The notes under the pieces are model-generated. The model saw only the letters and a program-made list of their open reading frames with translations. It had not been told where the DNA came from and did not search any database. Positions 48,306 to 57,406 of a DNA stretch of 64,000 bases are shown here, in pieces. How positions within the stretch are numbered: the first letter of the stretch is position 1; each line of letters starts with the position of its first letter. Origin of the DNA: Parvibaculum sedimenti (lineage in GTDB: Bacteria > Pseudomonadota > Alphaproteobacteria > Parvibaculales > Parvibaculaceae); contig NZ_WESC01000008.1 of the NCBI RefSeq assembly GCF_009184905.1, positions 150,500-214,499 of the forward strand. Reading direction: 5' to 3'. Both the position numbers and the translations under genes were made by a program.

Positions 48306-48336
48306 GGCGCGTGGAGATTGTTTCTCCACGCGCCCC
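48306..48336. terminator. Bidirectional intrinsic terminator
   Basis: The perfect 13-bp stem GGGCGCGTGGAGA/TCTCCACGCGCCC has a 5-nt loop. It has an A run on the left and T-rich sequence on the right, so it can stop transcripts of both the hydratase (+) and the TonB receptor (-). Confidence 0.85.
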
Positions 48337-48355
48337 GTTTGGTTTCTGCATTCGA

Positions 48356-50344
48356 TCAGAACGTCACGGCAATACCCGCAAGCGCTTCGATGCCCGGTGC
48401 CTGGAAGCCGTTGGCCGGCTCGTATTGGCGGTCGAGCAGGTTGTTGACGCGAGCAGTCAGCTCGATGCCCTTCGCGATGATGCGCGATGCGGAGAGGTTC
48501 ACCACGAGATAGCTGCCCGGCTTCGTGTAGACGAAGGTGTCTCGTGTTATATCAAGATAGGGATCTACCCACTTGATGTCGCTCCCGAGGGTGGTGACTT
48601 CGTCGAGCTTCCACTCTGTCGTCCAGTTTGCCGTATGGCGCGGGCGGCGCGTCAATGTTGTGCTGAACGTGTCGGCGTCGAGCACCGTGAGCGTGTAGTT
48701 CAACCGGGTGGTCAGCGAGGGGAGCGGCGTTGCCTCTATGAAGGCTTCCACGCCATGCGTGTTGAACGCAGGCGTGTTCTGTGCGGTTGAGTTGCCGGCG
48801 AGGTCATAGACGATCGACACCGCGTTCTCGATGCGGTTGTCGAAATAGGTCACTCCGGTCCGCAGCATGTCCGGAACGAGTCCCTGCTCGAGGCCGAGTT
48901 CCCAGCCGCGGCTTTCCTCGGCCTTCAGGTTCGGATTCCCGGTATAGATAGAGGCGGGAAAGGGCGGGCTCTGCGAGATCGAGTAGCCGAAGCGCTGATA
49001 AAGCGAAGGTACCTTGAATGAGGTCGCATAGCTTGCCGTGAAGCGGGTGTCGGTCGACGGGATGTAGTATCCCGGCGCGATTGACCAGGTCATCTTCTTC
49101 TTGAAGTTTGACGGCATGTCATAGCGGAGGCTCGCCGTCGCAAACCAGTTTTCGCCCCATGTCTGGTGGTCGGACAGCGAGAGGCCATAGGCGTTGGTCG
49201 ACGCGCTCGACGCAGGCGTGATGAGATATCCATCGAAATCCTGCAGGCCGTTCGACGAGAAGGATTCGTGTGAGTAGTCGGCGCCAAATGTCAGCGTGTT
49301 GGTCGCGCTGAGGTCGATCGCATTGTCGAGGGCGGCGTTGACCCGCTCTCCGCGCGTATTGATATTCTCCGAATAGACGTCGAGGAGCCGATCCGGATAG
49401 TCGACGGTGTTCGTCGCATAGTGGCTGTAGGCGAGGGTGAACTTCGGGCGCCACTTACCATCCGCGAAGCGGCCGGCGAGCGAGCCCGTCACGAAGGCCT
49501 GCTGCGCACGGGAGCGATTGGCGAGATCCTCGAACACGGGATTGAAGGAGGAGTTGTATCCGCCTTCGTCAAGCTCCATTCGATTGTCATTGTACTGCAC
49601 GAAGAAGGAGCCGCTGAGATATTCGTTGAAGGCGCGGTCGAGCTGACCCGAAAAGGCCATGTTCTCGCTCGCATCCTTTTCTTCTCCGGCACCGAAGCGC
49701 AGATGCGCCGGCGTAACGTCATTGCCGTCGGTCGCTTGCCGGGAGAGCGAGAGAAAATAGTTGGTATCCTCAACGTTTCCCGCGGAAGTGAGGCTCGTGT
49801 TGAGCGTCCCGAGTGTGCTCGCTTCGATGCGCGCTGTTGTGGTCGGCGAGGACTTGCCCTGCTTCGTGATGATGTTGATGACGCCACCCATGGCCTGACT
49901 GCCATACAGCGCGCTTTGCGGCCCGCGCACGATTTCGATGCGCTCAACATTGTCGAGCGTCAGGTTGGCGGCGTTGAAGGCGCCACGCGGATCAGATGGA
50001 TCACCAATACGCTGGCCGTTCAGGAGAACGAGCGTCTGGTTGGAATTCGTACCTCGCATGAAGATCGAAGCTACGCTGCCGGTTCCGCCGGACTGGATGA
50101 CGGTCACACCCGGCACCGAGGCCAGAGCCTGAGGCAGTGTGCGATATTGATGGGCCTCGATCTCTTGCGCGGTGATGATCGTGTAGGAGCTCGCGACTTC
50201 CTTGGTCGGCAGCGGTTCCGAGCCGCTGGTGACGAGGATTTCGGGAGGGAGCGTTGCCGTGTCGGCAAGCGCGGGTGTGGCGGCGAATGCCGACAGGCCC
50301 AATGTGGCGGCCAGGAAAGGCCAGCCGAAGAATGAGTAGTTCAT
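48356..50344 (-). CDS. btuB: TonB-dependent outer-membrane receptor, BtuB-like
   Basis: The 662-residue receptor has a signal peptide (residues about 1-28, ending ALA), a TonB-box-like segment near residues 34-40 (PEILVTSG), a plug domain (RTLPQALASVPGVTV; RGPQSALYGSQAMGGVIN) and a barrel ending in phenylalanine (LAGIAVTF). It should take up vitamin B12, supported by the cobalamin riboswitch in its leader. No B12 synthesis or btuCDF genes are in the window. The B12 assignment rests on the riboswitch as much as on the protein. Confidence 0.9.
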   Translation of the reverse strand: MNYSFFGWPFLAATLGLSAFAATPALADTATLPPEILVTSGSEPLPTKEVASSYTIITAQEIEAHQYRTLPQALASVPGVTVIQSGGTGSVASIFMRGTNSNQTLVLLNGQRIGDPSDPRGAFNAANLTLDNVERIEIVRGPQSALYGSQAMGGVINIITKQGKSSPTTTARIEASTLGTLNTSLTSAGNVEDTNYFLSLSRQATDGNDVTPAHLRFGAGEEKDASENMAFSGQLDRAFNEYLSGSFFVQYNDNRMELDEGGYNSSFNPVFEDLANRSRAQQAFVTGSLAGRFADGKWRPKFTLAYSHYATNTVDYPDRLLDVYSENINTRGERVNAALDNAIDLSATNTLTFGADYSHESFSSNGLQDFDGYLITPASSASTNAYGLSLSDHQTWGENWFATASLRYDMPSNFKKKMTWSIAPGYYIPSTDTRFTASYATSFKVPSLYQRFGYSISQSPPFPASIYTGNPNLKAEESRGWELGLEQGLVPDMLRTGVTYFDNRIENAVSIVYDLAGNSTAQNTPAFNTHGVEAFIEATPLPSLTTRLNYTLTVLDADTFSTTLTRRPRHTANWTTEWKLDEVTTLGSDIKWVDPYLDITRDTFVYTKPGSYLVVNLSASRIIAKGIELTARVNNLLDRQYEPANGFQAPGIEALAGIAVTF

Positions 50345-50534
50345 ACGTGTACCCCGTTCTCTTTCGCGGCCAACCCCGGCCGCTAGGACCGGTGGAGGGA
50401 CATGAGAACGAGACGGGGGTAGGCAGGGGCAGGCGCGGCAGGGTTCCGATGGCATTGCATGCAACGCGGATATAAACCTGACGCGTCACCGATGCGGCTC
50501 TCCGCCCCGCTGGCACACCCCGGCCACCGGCAGA

Positions 50535-50725
50535 TGACGCGCTGGACGGCAGGTTTCCTGGCTTGCGGGTCATCGGCCTTGTTCCGCCTTCCCAGCGTCA
50601 TGTCCAAAAGGGCATGACGGCCAGTGGCTTAGTGGAACCGGGCCTCGCCGCTTACAGTTGCGGGGGCAGCCGGGGAATTGGCGCTGGAGACGCCGCACCC
50701 CGTTCCCTCTTGCCTCCTTCGGCCG
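50535..50725 (-). promoter_or_regulatory. Cobalamin (B12) riboswitch
   Basis: Read on the minus strand this has the conserved elements of the AdoCbl riboswitch in order: GGGAACGGGGTGCGGCG, CTGCCCCCGCAACTGTAAG, the B12 box AGCCACTGG, GGGAAGGCGG and GCCAGGAAACCTGCC. It lies about 190 nt upstream of the TonB receptor start. Binding of cobalamin should turn receptor expression off. Confidence 0.95.
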
Positions 50726-50870
50726 CGAAGTCGCGCGCCTCGGGAACCATCGAGCGGGGGCACTATAGAAGTGGAGCAGGATGTGTCAAATCCGGTGGGC
50801 GGCACTGGAAACGATAGCGGTGGTGCTGCTGCGGAGTACGTTGTTATGATGTTCTGGCAAGGGAATCGTC

Positions 50871-51227
50871 ATGGCACAGCGTTGCGCACTTGTTCGGTTG
50901 TCGGACGGAATTGTCGAGAACGTGATCGTTGCCGATCCGGAAGTGGATCGGGTGGCCGATGGCTACCTGCTTGTCCCGGCCGATGCGGCATCGCCGGGGG
51001 ATATGTATAGGTACGGGACATTCTCGCGCCCGGGTCTCGCTCCGAATATTTCCGTCAGGGCGCAGAGCGCGCTCGACGCCTCAGACAAGATAGTCCTGCG
51101 CTGCTATGAGAACGGCGTTCCGGTCCCGGCAGCCTGGGTGACATATCGGGCAGCGCTTCGTGCAATCATAAGCGGTAAACAATCCGGCCCATTCCCCGCG
51201 CGCCCTCCCTATCCTCACGGTACCTAG
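50871..51227 (+). CDS. Orphan phage-tail-fibre-like protein
   Basis: The 118-residue protein has a C-terminal segment ([18 protein letters not shown], then [14 protein letters not shown]) that resembles the short C-terminal domains of phage tail fibre and tail-assembly proteins. AAGGGAA precedes the ATG. No other phage genes are nearby, so it is either a remnant or an independently kept gene. The family link is from memory of the W-x2-YR-x2-LR pattern. Confidence 0.6.
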   Translation: MAQRCALVRLSDGIVENVIVADPEVDRVADGYLLVPADAASPGDMYRYGTFSRPGLAPNISVRAQSALDASDKIVLRCYENGVPVPAAWVTYRAALRAIISGKQSGPFPARPPYPHGT

Positions 51228-51414
51228 TCTGAGCCTCAAGGGAATCAGTCGCGAAAAGGCTTCCTGCGCAGGCTTGCTGCGGTCCCTGCTTTGCTGGATG
51301 TCTGGCTGTGTTGGCGGGGCGCGTCGACAAGGTCAACAAGGCGCCTTGCAACCGGGCTTTGCCCGAATTTCTGCCCGATCTGGTACCGGGCGCCCTGAAA
51401 ACCCAGGGAAAGAC

Positions 51415-51491
51415 TGGTCGGAGTGAGAGGATTCGAACCTCCGACCCCCTCGTCCCGAACGAGGTGCGCTACCAGACTGCGCCACACTCCG
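51415..51491 (-). tRNA. tRNA-Pro (CGG)
   Basis: A 77-nt cloverleaf on the minus strand: acceptor CGGAGTG pairs with CACTCCG, the anticodon stem CCTCG/CGAGG has loop TTCGGGA (anticodon CGG), and the T-loop is GGTTCGAATCC. The 3' CCA is encoded in the genome. Confidence 0.96.
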
Positions 51492-51658
51492 TATCCAATC
51501 TGAGGCGGCGTTATAGCGTCCCGGATAGGGGTCCGCAAGGCCTCTCCGCACTCCGAAATAGAGAGAATCCGGTAAACCCGCGCCGGTTGCGCCCACACCC
51601 CGTTGCGGCTATCTTCCGCCCCGTTTCGCAGGGAGGCTACGCACCTCACGGCTCCTGC

Positions 51659-51733
51659 TGGGGCGTCGCCAAGTGGTAAGGCAACGGATTTTGATTCCGT
51701 CATACGGAGGTTCGAATCCTCCCGCCCCAGCCA
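51659..51733 (+). tRNA. tRNA-Gln (TTG), integration target
   Basis: A 75-nt tRNA with acceptor TGGGGCG/CGCCCCA, anticodon loop TTTTGAT (anticodon TTG) and encoded CCA. Its 3' end serves as the attachment site of the downstream element, which restores a complete tRNA on integration. Confidence 0.96.
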
Positions 51734-51736
51734 AAC
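51714..51736 (+). repeat. attL, 23-bp direct repeat in tRNA-Gln 3' end
   Basis: This is identical over 23 bp to 63,461-63,483. It begins in the T-arm of the tRNA and runs 3 bp past CCA, the usual crossover region for tyrosine integrases using tRNA genes. Confidence 0.93.
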
Positions 51737-51823
51737 TTACCCGTTGAAGCAACACCGATTTTTCCGGCGCTTCCGCCTGTGTCGCACAGACCTGTGCCAC
51801 AGGCCGCAACCGGAGTCGGTTCA

Positions 51824-53728
51824 ATGGCGGCGCACTTACACATAATTAAGCGTGATGGAATCTACTACTTGCGGCGGCGATTGCCCCACGCATTGGCGCG
51901 GCTCGTCTGTCGCACACATTTCTGTCGGTCTCTTCGCACCAAAGACCCGGAAGTAGCGCGGCGGCTCACGCACCGCGTGGCTGTCGCTTTTGACGACCTC
52001 GCGCTACGGGTTTCATTGATGGCGAAGCGACGCGAACCAACACAAGCCGACCTCGACCGGCTCCTCTTGGACATCTTCAATGATATCCTGACGCGTGGCG
52101 AGCAGAATCGTATTGCACGCCCTCAAGGCTACTCGCCATGGGTCATCGATGGAAACGAGTGGGCGGACGAAGACCTTTGGATGCACCCCAGCGCTGACGA
52201 CGACGCGGAGGTATGGCGGACTTTGCTCGAATTCAATCGTCTTGATGCGGCGTATCCCACCGTCGAGGCGCATTTGTCCGAGCGGAATCTCGAAATGCCG
52301 CGCGACGATGGTCGGCGAAAAATTCTTCTTCGCATGGCGCTGGCGACGATTGCGTCCGCCTGCGCGTACGACGCCGAGCGCGAAGAAGGCGTTTATCGAC
52401 CGGTTGTCCCGCCCTTCGGTCTGAATGGAGGGGTTCCGCTCGCGGCCATCGACACTTTCGTTTCTGATTTCGCAATGAAGCCATTCAGCGAGGTTTTCAA
52501 AGCCTATGCTGACGCTAAGGTGAGGAAGGGAGACTGGTCGGAGAATTCCGCCAACAAGAATCCGAGTAAGGCCAACCTGTTCATTCGCGTTGTAGGGGAC
52601 ATTCCTTTCACGCACGTCCAGAGGCGTGATGCGCTCCGCTTCCGTGAAGTGTTGGAGAGGCTTCCGCGCCTTCACGGCAAATCGATTTACACCGGGCTTG
52701 CGCCGGCTGATTGCGTAGCGCGGGCGGATACGATTGCCACGCAGCTTGCCGACAAAAAGAAGCAGCAGATTGAAATCGACGGAACAAAATATCGTCGCGC
52801 TGAGGCGGAGAAATTCGTTGAGCGTCTGGACCCTACGACCATCAATGCAACGCTCTCAACGGTCGGCGGCGTCTTCGAATGGGAACACAGCAACGGCGCC
52901 TATCCCGGGCGCAATCCATTCGATAAGCTTCAAGCGACGAAACGGCAGGTGGAGAAGCGCAAGCAGGGCAAAGTGGGCCGGGAGATGTGGGAGCCGGAGC
53001 ACCTTGAGGCCCTGTTCGCTTCGCCGGTCTGGACCGGATGCGCGTCGGAAAAGCGGCGCAACAAAAAGGGAGCATTCGTCATAGAGGACGCAAGATTTTG
53101 GCTCCCATTAATTGCCTTGTTCGCCGGATTGCGCGCCGACGAGGCGCTGACGCTCTATGTCGAAGACATTCGGGAGCACCAAGGCATCTGGTTCTTCGAC
53201 CTCTATGAAGACGGCGATCGCTCTTACAAGACGAAGAACTCGACTCGTATCATTCCCATTCACGAGGAGTTGATACGCATCGGCATCCTCGAATATAGGG
53301 ACGCGGCGGAGGCCGCAGGCTTCCATCGGCTATTCGAAGATTTCGGAGCGCGGAACAAGTCTGGAAAATTCTCCGACGCATATAGCAGGTGGTTCGGAGA
53401 CTACCGGCGCGATGTCGTAGGGCAGGGAGACCGCTATCGCGACTTTCATGCGCTGCGTACGACCTTCGATACCTTCCTTGAACGGAATATGTCGGGAAAC
53501 TCAGTGATGGTGCGGCGGGTGATGGGTCATCAGGGGCACAAAAACGGGACCACTGACGACTATTTTAAGGGTTACGAGGCTAAAGACCTCAAGCCGCTTA
53601 TCGACCTGCTCCAATATCCCATCAGCTTGGCGCACCTCTATGTGGATAAGCAAAAGCGGCTTCGACCACTCAAGCCATATGCCCGCAAGCCTAGGGGAAA
53701 TGTCGTCCGCGTTCTCGCCGCTGACTGA
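51824..53728 (+). CDS. int: Tyrosine recombinase (element integrase)
   Basis: The 634-residue integrase has an N-terminal region resembling the DUF6538 type (IKRDGIYYLRRRLP), a central core-binding domain and a C-terminal catalytic domain. The catalytic residues are Arg437 (GLRADE), His542-x-x-Arg545 (HALR), His569 (GHQGH) and nucleophile Tyr580. It inserts and excises the element at the tRNA-Gln repeats. The ATG at 51824 is preferred to a longer frame that would begin inside post-tRNA sequence. Its start is 90 bp past the tRNA. Confidence 0.94.
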   Translation: MAAHLHIIKRDGIYYLRRRLPHALARLVCRTHFCRSLRTKDPEVARRLTHRVAVAFDDLALRVSLMAKRREPTQADLDRLLLDIFNDILTRGEQNRIARPQGYSPWVIDGNEWADEDLWMHPSADDDAEVWRTLLEFNRLDAAYPTVEAHLSERNLEMPRDDGRRKILLRMALATIASACAYDAEREEGVYRPVVPPFGLNGGVPLAAIDTFVSDFAMKPFSEVFKAYADAKVRKGDWSENSANKNPSKANLFIRVVGDIPFTHVQRRDALRFREVLERLPRLHGKSIYTGLAPADCVARADTIATQLADKKKQQIEIDGTKYRRAEAEKFVERLDPTTINATLSTVGGVFEWEHSNGAYPGRNPFDKLQATKRQVEKRKQGKVGREMWEPEHLEALFASPVWTGCASEKRRNKKGAFVIEDARFWLPLIALFAGLRADEALTLYVEDIREHQGIWFFDLYEDGDRSYKTKNSTRIIPIHEELIRIGILEYRDAAEAAGFHRLFEDFGARNKSGKFSDAYSRWFGDYRRDVVGQGDRYRDFHALRTTFDTFLERNMSGNSVMVRRVMGHQGHKNGTTDDYFKGYEAKDLKPLIDLLQYPISLAHLYVDKQKRLRPLKPYARKPRGNVVRVLAAD

Positions 53729-53782
53729 TTTTTTGTCCGCTGGGCCGTATCCGCCGCTAGTGCGAAACGAGAGGTCTGAAAT

Positions 53783-53800
53783 TTAAGGTCCGCTTAAGGT
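53783..53800. repeat. Short tandem repeat upstream of mobilization genes
   Basis: TTAAGGT occurs twice with an 11-bp period, next to a GGTCCG/CGGAACC-type inverted repeat. It lies between integrase and the gene before the relaxase, a plausible place for an origin of transfer or an operator. Evidence is positional only. Confidence 0.35.
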
Positions 53801-53843
53801 GCCGGAACCATTTCTCCATTGTTCCAATGTGAGGAGATTTTCT

Positions 53844-54182
53844 ATGCGCGACGAAGCCACCGCAAATTTTACGAACGACTTTGATGCGCCGTTCGGGCTG
53901 GTCGAAGCGAACAGACTTATATGGGCGACCATCCGTCTCGCGGGAGGCGAGACCGCGCTCAATGATGTAAAGCGTTTTATCGAGTTGAGCGGCGCAGCGA
54001 AGACCGATGAAGGGAAAAATGCGATGTGGGCGATGCTCGATTTGTTGAGCAAGAATGTCCAAGAATTCGTAAAAATCTTTAGGGAAGTCGAAAGTGCGGT
54101 AGCCGTGCTCCGCGCGCGTCGGCCTTCAAGCGGAGGCTGGGCGAGCGTCAGAAAGGGAAGCACGAGGCCGCAGGTTCGGTGA
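53844..54182 (+). CDS. Small protein of unknown function next to relaxase
   Basis: This 112-residue protein has a strong Shine-Dalgarno (GAGGAGA) before the ATG at 53844. It is mostly helical in appearance (NDVKRFIELSGAAKTDEG; MLDLLSKNVQEFVKIFREVE) with a basic C-terminus. No family is recognised. Its position 70 bp before the relaxase suggests a mobilization accessory or regulator. A 30-bp piece of this gene (53,900-53,929) is repeated at 60,931-60,960. Confidence 0.7.
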   Translation: MRDEATANFTNDFDAPFGLVEANRLIWATIRLAGGETALNDVKRFIELSGAAKTDEGKNAMWAMLDLLSKNVQEFVKIFREVESAVAVLRARRPSSGGWASVRKGSTRPQVR

Positions 54183-54253
54183 GGTTTTAGCGAGGGCGCA
54201 CTTTAGGGAAATTCCTTCGGAAGTTTCCCGTGCTCTCGGGAGAGGAGGAAAGG

Positions 54254-55444
54254 TTGAGCCTCTACAGTTTCAACCTCAAAACCATCTCCAACTCGGACCC
54301 CGGCAGTCGGGGCAAGACCGCCGCGCGCCTCTGCTATGCCTGCTTGCGCGACAGCGCGCAGGTGCTGGGCGCGCGAACCGGCATCGAAACGGTATCGCGG
54401 AGCCGGTTGTCGGCCTTCGCGGCGGCGCGGGAAGAACTGGCGGGGCGGAATGGTCGCGTGGCCGAGTGCTTCATTCTCGCCTTGCCCATCGAGGCGCCCG
54501 GCGAGCAGCAGGCCGCACTCGTCGAAGCTTTCGCCGAAAAAATGACCAAGGGTGTGGCCCCGTGGATTGCCGCGCTCCACACCGACAAGCCCCACAATCC
54601 TCACACCCATCTCTATCTCTTCGACGAACAAGCGCCCCGCGAGCCCGGCAAGAGAGGGCGCGCGGAAAAAATCATCGGCCTCTCGCGAAGGGGCGCTTTG
54701 GAGGAAGCGCGGGCGCTATGGGCGGAGCTTCATAATCGGATGATGGCGGGTGTCGCGCCGCCCATCGACCACAGGTCGTTGGCGAAGCAGGGCCGGGAGG
54801 AACTGCCAACGCTTCACGAAGGAGCCGCCGCCCGCGCCGCGCGGTCCAGAGGCTGGGACTTGAGAAGTAGAGACAAGATTGACGAACGCGGTCGGGAAGT
54901 CCGGTGGAAGGACATCGACGAGGGGCAGACGCGGGACCAGACCAATGACCAGATTCGAACTATCAACGGGCTGAAACGGCAACTGAAGGAGACCACGGCA
55001 AATGGAAGACGAGATGACGGAGTTCCTGCTGAAGCTTCAGCAGCGGAATCTTCAGGTCGCGAAGTCGGCGACTTCGACTTTGGCCGACATCAGGGCCGAG
55101 AACCGGAAGGTCGCGGACCTCGCCCTGAAAGCGGGGCAGACATTCGCGGCCTGTCAGGAACTGCTGGCGCAAATGCGGAAAGTCGCCGAGGCGAACCAGC
55201 GGCCTCGCAATCGGACGCTGCTCGACCGGCTGTTGGGCCGCTGACGGAGGCCGGGCGTGAGAGGTGGCGGTTTCGTCCCTCGGCGTTGAGGCGCGTCGAG
55301 TCGAGCCTCGTTCATTTGCTCAACGCGGCCCGGCTGCGCGCCGCCGCCCTGCTTATGCGGGCGGGCAACTGGTCGAAATTGCGCCTCCCTGCTGCCAGCG
55401 CCAGACCGAGGCAGCGCGAGGCCGACCGGGGCCGGGAACGCTGA
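54254..55444 (+). CDS. MobA/MobL-type relaxase
   Basis: The 396-residue relaxase has the three-histidine metal motif in HTDKPHNPHTHLYLF (about residues 115-130) and an N-terminal segment with the likely nicking tyrosine (AARLCYACLRD). These are features of the MOBQ family. The start is TTG at 54254 with AGGAGG 5 nt upstream. The C-terminal third is low in complexity and highly charged, and an out-of-frame gene lies within it (55,002-55,244). It nicks the transfer origin so a helper system can move the element. Confidence 0.85.
   Translation: MSLYSFNLKTISNSDPGSRGKTAARLCYACLRDSAQVLGARTGIETVSRSRLSAFAAAREELAGRNGRVAECFILALPIEAPGEQQAALVEAFAEKMTKGVAPWIAALHTDKPHNPHTHLYLFDEQAPREPGKRGRAEKIIGLSRRGALEEARALWAELHNRMMAGVAPPIDHRSLAKQGREELPTLHEGAAARAARSRGWDLRSRDKIDERGREVRWKDIDEGQTRDQTNDQIRTINGLKRQLKETTANGRRDDGVPAEASAAESSGREVGDFDFGRHQGREPEGRGPRPESGADIRGLSGTAGANAESRRGEPAASQSDAARPAVGPLTEAGRERWRFRPSALRRVESSLVHLLNAARLRAAALLMRAGNWSKLRLPAASARPRQREADRGRER
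55002..55244 (+). CDS. Small helical protein nested out of frame in the relaxase gene
   Basis: The 80-residue frame lies entirely inside the relaxase gene in another frame. It has an ATG with AAGGAG about 10 nt upstream. Its product is a regular amphipathic helix (EFLLKLQQRNLQVAKSATS; LLAQMRKVAEANQRPRN), whereas the relaxase frame here is low-complexity Gly/Arg/Glu text. The arrangement recalls mobB nested in mobA of plasmid RSF1010, a relaxosome accessory. That parallel is inference. Confidence 0.55.
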   Translation: MEDEMTEFLLKLQQRNLQVAKSATSTLADIRAENRKVADLALKAGQTFAACQELLAQMRKVAEANQRPRNRTLLDRLLGR

Positions 55445-55591
55445 CGCGATAGCGCGACCTTCCCCGCCGAATCTGTGTAGGCTATCAATCAAATGGGGAG
55501 CGGAGGGGCTTATCGCCCTTCCGCTGCTGGATTTCAACGCGCCGCCGATTATTCCGAGACGAACGCACCGGGAAAGGCGAGTGGGGGTCGT

Positions 55592-57394
55592 ATGCCGGAG
55601 CTGATATTCAAGGGCAAGGAATTTGTCTATAACCACCACCTGTCCGTGCCTTTCAGGCCGCTGGTTCCCCACGCGAAGAAATCCATCGGCGGAACGCATC
55701 TCGACGGCAACCTCATCATCCACGGCGACAATCTCCACGCGCTGAAGGCGCTCCTGCCGATGTATGCGGGGAAAGTCGATTGCGTCTTCATAGACCCGCC
55801 TTACAACACGGGCAACGAAGGTTGGGCTTACAACGACAATGTGAATAGCCCGATTATGAAGGAGTGGCTCAAGGCAAATCCCATCGGCCTTGATGACGGT
55901 CTGCGCCACGATAAATGGCTCGCAATGATGTATCCACGCGTCAAACTTCTTCACGAATTGATGTCTGAACAAGGCAGCTTGTGGATGACGCTCGACGACA
56001 ATGAGTCTCATCGTGCGCGATTGATGTTGGACGAAATATTCGGTGAAAGCGGATTTGTAGCGAACATCGCGTGGGTGAAGCGCTATACGCGCAGCAACAA
56101 CGCAAAAATGTTCTACTCTTTGAAAGACACGCTGCTGGTCTATCGAAAAACTATCGCATTGGACACTGTCAAAGAACCCCGGACTGAAAAATCAGATTCC
56201 AACTACACGAACCCTGACAATGACCCGCGCGGTCCGTGGATGACATCTTCTTATGTTAATCCGGCGACGCGCGAGCAGCGCAAGAGACTCGTTTATCCGA
56301 TAAAGAATCCTTTTACCGGCAAGATGGTCGAGCACCCTACGCATGCTTGGAAATACAAGCTCGACGAAAACAGACGACACATTGAAGAAAATCGCCTTTG
56401 GTGGGGAGAAAAAGGAGACGCCGAGTATCCGCGCCTTAAGCTTTTTCTCGATGAAGCCGAGCAATTGGTGCCCATCGACGTCTGGAGTTATGAGGATGTT
56501 GGGTCGTCAGACGACGGCGGCGACGAGCTAAAGCGCATTTTTGGTAAGGCAGTATTTGAGAACCCGAAGCCCACTCGTTTGATATCGAAAGTTTTATCGC
56601 TCGTTCCTAACCGGGACGCACTGGTATTAGATTCATTTGCTGGCTCCGGTACTACGGCCCACGCGGTCCTTGCTGCGAACAAGAGCGATGACGGAAATCG
56701 CAAGTTTATTCTCGTAGAGGGCGAAGAATATGCGGACAAAATAACCGCAGAACGAGTTCGTCGCGTCATCAAAGGCTATGAATTTTCCGGAACGCAGCGG
56801 GAGGAATTGCTGCGGGAGAATATTACCTTCAGCAAACTCAAAAACCCGAATGACCTGCTGGACCGTATTGCCGGAATTGAAAACCTCGACGCCCATCGCT
56901 TCGACAATATCAGCAAGACCGTGAAAAACGGCGAGCTGCTGGTTGTCGGCGAAAAGGCCGTGAAGGAACGCGCCGAGGGACTTGGCGGCAGTTTCACTTA
57001 TTGTTCGCTTGGTGACGCCGTCGAGCTCGACAAGATTCTCACCGGCAAGACGCTACCGTCGTTCGAAACGCTTGCCGCGCTCCTGTTCCATACGGCGACC
57101 AATGAAGCCTTCGACCCGAAGGCGATGGTCGTGGAAGGAAACGAAGGCTATCTCGGCGAGTCGTCCGCCTATCACATCTGGCTCATCTACAGGCCGGACA
57201 TCGAGTTTCTGAAATCGCGCGACGCGGCGCTGACGCTGACCAAGGCGGAGGCGATAGCGGCGTCTCGGCCGGACAAGCAAAATCTGGTTTTTGCTCCGGC
57301 GAAGTTTGTGTCGCAGAAACTTCTCAACGACAGAAGCCTGAATGTCGAGCACGCGCCATTGCCATTCTCTCTCTATCGCCTAGAGCGGTCATAG
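55592..57394 (+). CDS. Type III restriction-modification DNA methyltransferase (Mod)
   Basis: The 600-residue SAM-dependent N6-adenine methyltransferase of the beta class has catalytic motif DPPYNTGN from residue 68 and the SAM motif FAGSGTT at residues 349-355, with the target-recognition region between. The ATG at 55592 is preceded by a G-rich tract; an upstream extension is not convincing. It is followed 12 bp later by the Res subunit, with which it would form the R-M complex. The recognition sequence cannot be predicted. Confidence 0.93.
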   Translation: MPELIFKGKEFVYNHHLSVPFRPLVPHAKKSIGGTHLDGNLIIHGDNLHALKALLPMYAGKVDCVFIDPPYNTGNEGWAYNDNVNSPIMKEWLKANPIGLDDGLRHDKWLAMMYPRVKLLHELMSEQGSLWMTLDDNESHRARLMLDEIFGESGFVANIAWVKRYTRSNNAKMFYSLKDTLLVYRKTIALDTVKEPRTEKSDSNYTNPDNDPRGPWMTSSYVNPATREQRKRLVYPIKNPFTGKMVEHPTHAWKYKLDENRRHIEENRLWWGEKGDAEYPRLKLFLDEAEQLVPIDVWSYEDVGSSDDGGDELKRIFGKAVFENPKPTRLISKVLSLVPNRDALVLDSFAGSGTTAHAVLAANKSDDGNRKFILVEGEEYADKITAERVRRVIKGYEFSGTQREELLRENITFSKLKNPNDLLDRIAGIENLDAHRFDNISKTVKNGELLVVGEKAVKERAEGLGGSFTYCSLGDAVELDKILTGKTLPSFETLAALLFHTATNEAFDPKAMVVEGNEGYLGESSAYHIWLIYRPDIEFLKSRDAALTLTKAEAIAASRPDKQNLVFAPAKFVSQKLLNDRSLNVEHAPLPFSLYRLERS

Positions 57395-57406
57395 AGGGCG
57401 ACGCAG

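Noticed and set aside
55493..55591. 33-residue N-terminal extension of Mod
   Set aside because: It lacks family similarity and a ribosome-binding site; MPELIFKGKEF at 55,592 is a natural start.
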